Source: Spirochaetaceae bacterium
GTDB lineage: Bacteria > Spirochaetota > Spirochaetia > Treponematales > Breznakiellaceae
Reading direction: 5' to 3'
Assembly (NCBI GenBank): GCA_031265535.1
Contig: JAISCO010000096.1
Location: 1-7,275, forward strand
Length of the DNA stretch: 7,275 nt
Position numbers and translations under genes: made by a program. A model generated the notes under the pieces. It was given only the letters and a program-made list of their open reading frames with translations, did not search any database and had not been told where the DNA came from. This document shows positions 5,050 through 7,275 of the stretch, piece after piece (position 1 is the stretch's first letter; every line of letters begins with the position of its first letter).

Positions 5050-5990
5050 TGAATCAGAAACATGGCGTACCGGCAATAACAAATAAACATGACAATCCTC
5101 AGCTCCCGCCGCCGCACGAAGCACCGGCGGGGAAAAATCGAAAAACCATTCTCTCGTTTGTTGCAGCGGCATTAATCCTTGGATCTTTTTTCCCAGCGGC
5201 TGATTTTTTTTCGTCTAAAAATTTTACCGGTGATTTGCAAAGGAATCTGGATAAGAAAAATACTACGGCGATTACGGCATTTGCCGCCGCTACAGCGGGA
5301 AGCGTTGCCATTTCGCTTTTGCCGGGCGATATAGGTACCGCCATAAGTGAGAAACTCGCCGACATAGCCGGTTTTTTTATGTTAGTAATAGGCGCAATCA
5401 TGCTGGAAAAAATCATATTGGCTTTTTCCGGCCTTATCGTATTCAAGATAATAATACCATTGTCTTTTGCCGGTCTATTATTTTTTATTTGGACAGGGAA
5501 AAAAGAATTATTTGTCTTTTCGTTCAAATGTTTTATATTCGGCATCATCATTATGACCGCCATCCCTGTTTCTTTAACGGCCTCTAATCTGGTAGAGGCC
5601 AATTTCGCCAATACTGTAGCCCAAACAATCGTGGAAACAGAACAGAATACCGCGAAAATCGATAGTACAATCCAAGAAATAAACAACGAATCGGAAAAAA
5701 GAAAATGGTATGACATCCCGGGTAAAATTGCCGATGCCGTTAAAAACTTTGCTTCGGAAATAGGAAAAAAGGCAAAAACCGCTCTTGGGCAGGCACAAAA
5801 AATGTTTAGAGATCTGGCTAATATTTTAGTAACGATGGTTATAACCGTTTGCGTCATCCCCCTGCTGACAATAATCGCTTTTGGTCTGCTCATAAAATCA
5901 ATGTTTGGTATTGATGTTGCGGATGCCGCAAAAGCATTAGCCGGAAAAATCGGGTCTGCCGGTACCGGTTTGGCGAAAAAGAAGGAGTGA
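5046..5990 (+). CDS. multi-pass membrane protein of unknown function
   Basis: The 314-residue product is not a family I recognise. Residues 1-33 are polar with PPPHEAP and a basic GKNRK cluster before the first hydrophobic segment (34-50). Further hydrophobic segments lie at 108-149 (probably two passes), 157-176 and 258-285, suggesting five helices. The 180-257 stretch is a polar, charged, likely helical or coiled region with many Ala/Lys/Glu, and the C-terminus (290-314) is Ala/Gly-rich with a KKKE end. Residues 70-106 (NTTAITAFAAATAGSVAISL) form an Ala-rich amphipathic or weakly hydrophobic region. ATG 5046 and ATG 5049 are both possible; AAGGATGGAG at 5034-5043 is the ribosome binding site for either. 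It overlaps the upstream 41-codon ORF and is followed by a terminator. Confidence 0.8.
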   Translation: MMNQKHGVPAITNKHDNPQLPPPHEAPAGKNRKTILSFVAAALILGSFFPAADFFSSKNFTGDLQRNLDKKNTTAITAFAAATAGSVAISLLPGDIGTAISEKLADIAGFFMLVIGAIMLEKIILAFSGLIVFKIIIPLSFAGLLFFIWTGKKELFVFSFKCFIFGIIIMTAIPVSLTASNLVEANFANTVAQTIVETEQNTAKIDSTIQEINNESEKRKWYDIPGKIADAVKNFASEIGKKAKTALGQAQKMFRDLANILVTMVITVCVIPLLTIIAFGLLIKSMFGIDVADAAKALAGKIGSAGTGLAKKKE

Positions 5991-6045
5991 ATAAGCAGTT
6001 AAGCATCATTATAGTATTTCTACCAAGAAAATATTATGTTCATGT

Positions 6046-6088
6046 GGGGGAAGTCTCCCCCTCGCTCCAACCCCGCTATGCGGGTTTT
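6046..6088 (+). terminator. tandem hairpins after the membrane protein gene
   Basis: Hairpin one is GGGGGA / TCCCCC (6046-6051 and 6056-6061, 4-base loop). Hairpin two is CCCGC-TAT-GCGGG (6072-6084) followed by TTTT (6085-6088), which looks like a short intrinsic terminator. They begin 56 bases past the stop. Confidence 0.5.
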
Positions 6089-6374
6089 CCGCTACCCCCT
6101 CTACAGGGCTAGCCGCCCCGTAACGCCCCGCCGTAACAAAAAGTTCATCATAAACTTCAAAATTTTAACGATTTATAATTGATGCGCTTCCCCTTTTTAT
6201 TTTACTTCTTCCTTTTTCCCTTTTACTTATTTATTTGCGCCCCCCTTCTGAATTGAAAAATTAGCCACAAATTACACAAATTAACACGAATTATCAGATT
6301 AAAGATAAACTTTGAACGCGCCGCTATCTAAGTAAACACATCTCTGCCGCCAACGGCGCAAACAAGTTTGCGGC
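6089..6374. other. non-coding stretch between the membrane protein gene and the tandem repeats
   Basis: No supportable gene was seen in either strand. The stretch is GC-rich up to about 6135, then pyrimidine-rich (6186-6245). Short direct repeats ACAAATTA (6267-6274, 6276-6283) and ACGAATTA (6286-6293) form a small A/T satellite. A GCAAAC-AA-GTTTGC palindrome lies near 6358-6371 at the edge of the tandem repeat. Confidence 0.5.
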
Positions 6375-6625
6375 GGCGGCAAGACGCTAACGCGGAGCGC
6401 ATGTAAACCGGCTGGCAGGTTGACTCCATGGCAAATGGCAAAACCCCATAACGCCGTTATCGAAGTGAACGCCGTTCCGCCCCCAGCGAGGGGCGGCAAG
6501 TTGCTAGCGCGGAGCGCATGTGCCTCCATGGCAAATGGTGAAATCTCGAAGGCCGTTATCGAACCAAAAGTCTCTCCGCCCCCAGCGAGGGGCGGCAAGA
6601 CGCTAACGCGGAGCGTATGTAAACC
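6375..6625. repeat. tandem repeat of about 100 bp with internal hairpins, 2.5 units
   Basis: The core GGCGGCAAG..GCTA.CGCG followed by GAGCG.ATGT occurs at 6375-6404, 6492-6521 and 6591-6620. CTCCATGGCAAATGG occurs at 6424-6438 and 6524-6538, and GCCGTTATCGAA at 6453-6464 and 6552-6563, each about 100 apart. The second and third cores start with a perfect hairpin, CCGCCCC / GGGGCGG around a CAGCGA loop (6477-6496 and 6576-6595). Copies one and three end with ATGTAAACC and lead into a GGTTGAC or GGGTTGAC. It is a REP-like repeat rather than a gene: open frames on both strands arise from its composition. Confidence 0.85.
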
Positions 6626-6635
6626 CACTGGTGGG

Positions 6636-6664
6636 TTGACCTTTCGGCAAGCGTTCGCTATGAT
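6636..6664 (+). promoter_or_regulatory. promoter of tRNA-Ser(UGA)
   Basis: TTGACC (6636-6641) and TATGAT (6659-6664) are separated by exactly 17 bases, with a predicted start near 6671, five bases before the tRNA. The -35 box is the terminal TTGAC of the tandem repeat. Confidence 0.75.
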
Positions 6665-6675
6665 TTCATGTATTG

Positions 6676-6760
6676 GGAGCGGTGTCCGAGTGGTTGAAGG
6701 AGACGGTCTTGAAAACCGCTGAGCCGCAAGGTTCCGGGGGTTCGAATCCCCCCTGCTCCG
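6676..6760 (+). tRNA. tRNA-Ser, anticodon UGA
   Basis: Acceptor arms GGAGCGG (6676-6682) and CTGCTCC (6753-6759) pair, with discriminator G6760. The anticodon loop CTTGAAA puts TGA at 6710-6712. The long variable arm GAGCC-GCAA-GGTTC (6721-6734) is diagnostic of the class II serine tRNA. The T arm is GGGGG-TTCGAAT-CCCCC. The 27-43 pair of the anticodon stem is A-C (6703/6719), a small mismatch. CCA is not encoded. It reads UCA and other UCN codons. Confidence 0.97.
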
Positions 6761-6783
6761 TGAAGTAATAACCGCCGGCAAAC

Positions 6784-6809
6784 GCCTTGTTTAAGAAAAG
6801 GCTTGTATT
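6784..6809 (+). terminator. weak terminator after tRNA-Ser(UGA)
   Basis: GCCTT (6784-6788) pairs with AAGGC (6798-6802) and TTGTATT follows. The stem is only 5 bp with a 9-base loop, so it is weak. Confidence 0.4.
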
Positions 6810-6819
6810 GGCGAGTCGC

Positions 6820-6969
6820 GGGGGATTCGAAACGAAGCGCGACTGAAAGCAGGCCAAGGCGAAAGCCTTACCGCGGCAATGCGCCGCACGGACGCGGCGG
6901 GAGCGCGAAGGCGGGAGTGAGGGAGCAAACAGGACGTTTGCGACTGAACCCCGAATCCCCCCTGCTCCG
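6820..6969. repeat. repeat insert bounded by copies of the tRNA-Ser 3' end
   Basis: CGAATCCCCCCTGCTCCG at 6952-6969 is an exact copy of the last 18 bases of tRNA-Ser(UGA) (6743-6760), also the end of tRNA-Ser(GCU) (7174-7191). The reverse complement of part of it, GGGGGATTCG, opens the stretch at 6820-6829. Between them are GC-rich palindromes, for example GCGGCAATGCGCCGC and GCAAAC-AGGAC-GTTTGC, and no ribosome binding site or gene. The block is 209 bases from one tRNA end to the other. This looks like a small insert at a tRNA 3' end, or debris from an integration or a tRNA duplication. Confidence 0.65.
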
Positions 6970-7052
6970 GTGCTGTTTGACCTGTTCAAGAGCCCGCTTA
7001 TGGATTCTATGGACTTGAACTCAACAGCAGGGGTTACCCGGGAAATTGAATT

Positions 7053-7081
7053 TTCGACCCCTATTATAAAAAAACTATATG
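7053..7081 (+). promoter_or_regulatory. possible promoter of tRNA-Ser(GCU) / tRNA-Arg
   Basis: TTCGAC at 7053-7058 and TATATG at 7076-7081 are 17 apart. The -35 is a poor match, the surrounding TATTATAAAAAAAC is A/T-rich as expected for a promoter, and the start would lie near 7088. Confidence 0.35.
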
Positions 7082-7103
7082 TGCTAGTGTTAAAGAACTT
7101 CTT

Positions 7104-7191
7104 GGAGCGGTGCGAGAGCGGTCGAATCGGGCTCCCTGCTAAGGAGTTGCGCCCCTAAAGGGCGCCGGGGGTTCGAATCCCCCCTGCTCCG
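7104..7191 (+). tRNA. tRNA-Ser, anticodon GCU
   Basis: Acceptor arms GGAGCGG (7104-7110) and CTGCTCC (7184-7190) pair, with discriminator G7191. Loop CTGCTAA puts GCT at 7138-7140 on a GCTCC/GGAGT stem. Variable arm GCGCCC-CTAAA-GGGCGC is long, as in class II tRNAs. The T arm and acceptor are identical to tRNA-Ser(UGA). It reads AGC and AGU. CCA is not encoded. Confidence 0.97.
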
Positions 7192-7196
7192 AAAAT

Positions 7197-7270
7197 GAGG
7201 TTGTAGCTCAGCTGGATAGAGCATTAGATTGCGGATCTAAAGGTCGCACGTTCAAATCGTGTCAGCCTCA
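7197..7270 (+). tRNA. tRNA-Arg, anticodon GCG
   Basis: Acceptor GAGGTTG (7197-7203) pairs with CAGCCTC (7263-7269), discriminator A7270. D stem GCTC/GAGC, anticodon stem TTAGA/TCTAA with loop TTGCGGA, so the anticodon is GCG (7231-7233). T arm GCACG-TTCAAAT-CGTGT has one G-T pair. The overall body resembles tRNA-Arg. It starts five bases after tRNA-Ser(GCU), so the two are likely co-transcribed. TTTTT at 7271-7275 follows at the window edge. It would read CGC and CGU directly with G34. Confidence 0.92.
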
Positions 7271-7275
7271 TTTTT

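Noticed and set aside
5099..5893. 264-codon minus-strand frame
   Set aside because: It is antisense to the membrane protein gene, which has a ribosome binding site, coupling to the upstream ORF and plausible membrane segments.
6375..6625. CRISPR array
   Set aside because: The repeated unit is about 100 bp, the segments between cores are themselves repeated, and no cas gene is present.
6299..6989. Two long minus-strand frames with LPPLAGGG repeats and a GGFEPP start
   Set aside because: They run antisense through tRNA-Ser(UGA) and the tandem repeat. GGFEPP-like peptides are the usual mistranslation of the reverse strand of serine tRNAs.

Overview
The window looks like an accessory surface-glycan locus followed by housekeeping RNA genes in a host-associated bacterium. 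A spirochaete of the Treponema type is my best guess. It rests on the overall style: long G tracts of the kind known to phase-vary in Treponema, an IS200/IS605 remnant, and GT92 / TylF / radical SAM genes mixed together. No universal protein marker is present, so the genus is inference.

Positions 1-1000 hold the 3' end of a TylF-like sugar O-methyltransferase, a long hairpin, a non-coding run of 14 C, a 5'-truncated IS200/IS605 transposase with hairpins behind it, and a leader with a good sigma70-type promoter. Positions 950-3981 hold three co-directional genes: a GT92-type glycosyltransferase, a SAM-dependent methyltransferase-like protein and a radical SAM enzyme. Each has a homopolymer of exactly 14 C or G in or next to its reading frame. 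The tract of the radical SAM gene lies in codons 21-25 and is in frame. The tract of the glycosyltransferase lies between a well-placed TTG start with a ribosome binding site and the body of the gene, and is out of frame. The methyltransferase tract is in the last codons and selects the C-terminus. The sequence just after the methyltransferase tract is a relic of a second copy of the radical SAM N-terminus. The two genes also share the same ribosome-binding-site/start leader, so the locus seems to have been assembled from duplicated cassettes that join at G tracts.

Positions 4061-4690 hold a 12-bp terminator hairpin and, on the minus strand, RNase P RNA with its own promoter and U-tract terminator. 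Positions 4889-5990 hold a 41-codon ORF that overlaps by ATGA a 314-residue multi-pass membrane protein of unknown function.

Positions 5991-7275 are non-coding apart from tRNAs: a terminator region, a tandem repeat of about 100 bp whose edge supplies the -35 box of tRNA-Ser(UGA), then tRNA-Ser(UGA), a 209-bp repeat-rich insert ending in an orphan copy of the last 18 bases of that tRNA, tRNA-Ser(GCU) and tRNA-Arg with the uncommon anticodon GCG.

Working model (inference): the TylF-like, GT92, methyltransferase-like and radical SAM proteins build or decorate a surface glycan. Independent slippage in their tracts would let a population carry several glycan variants.
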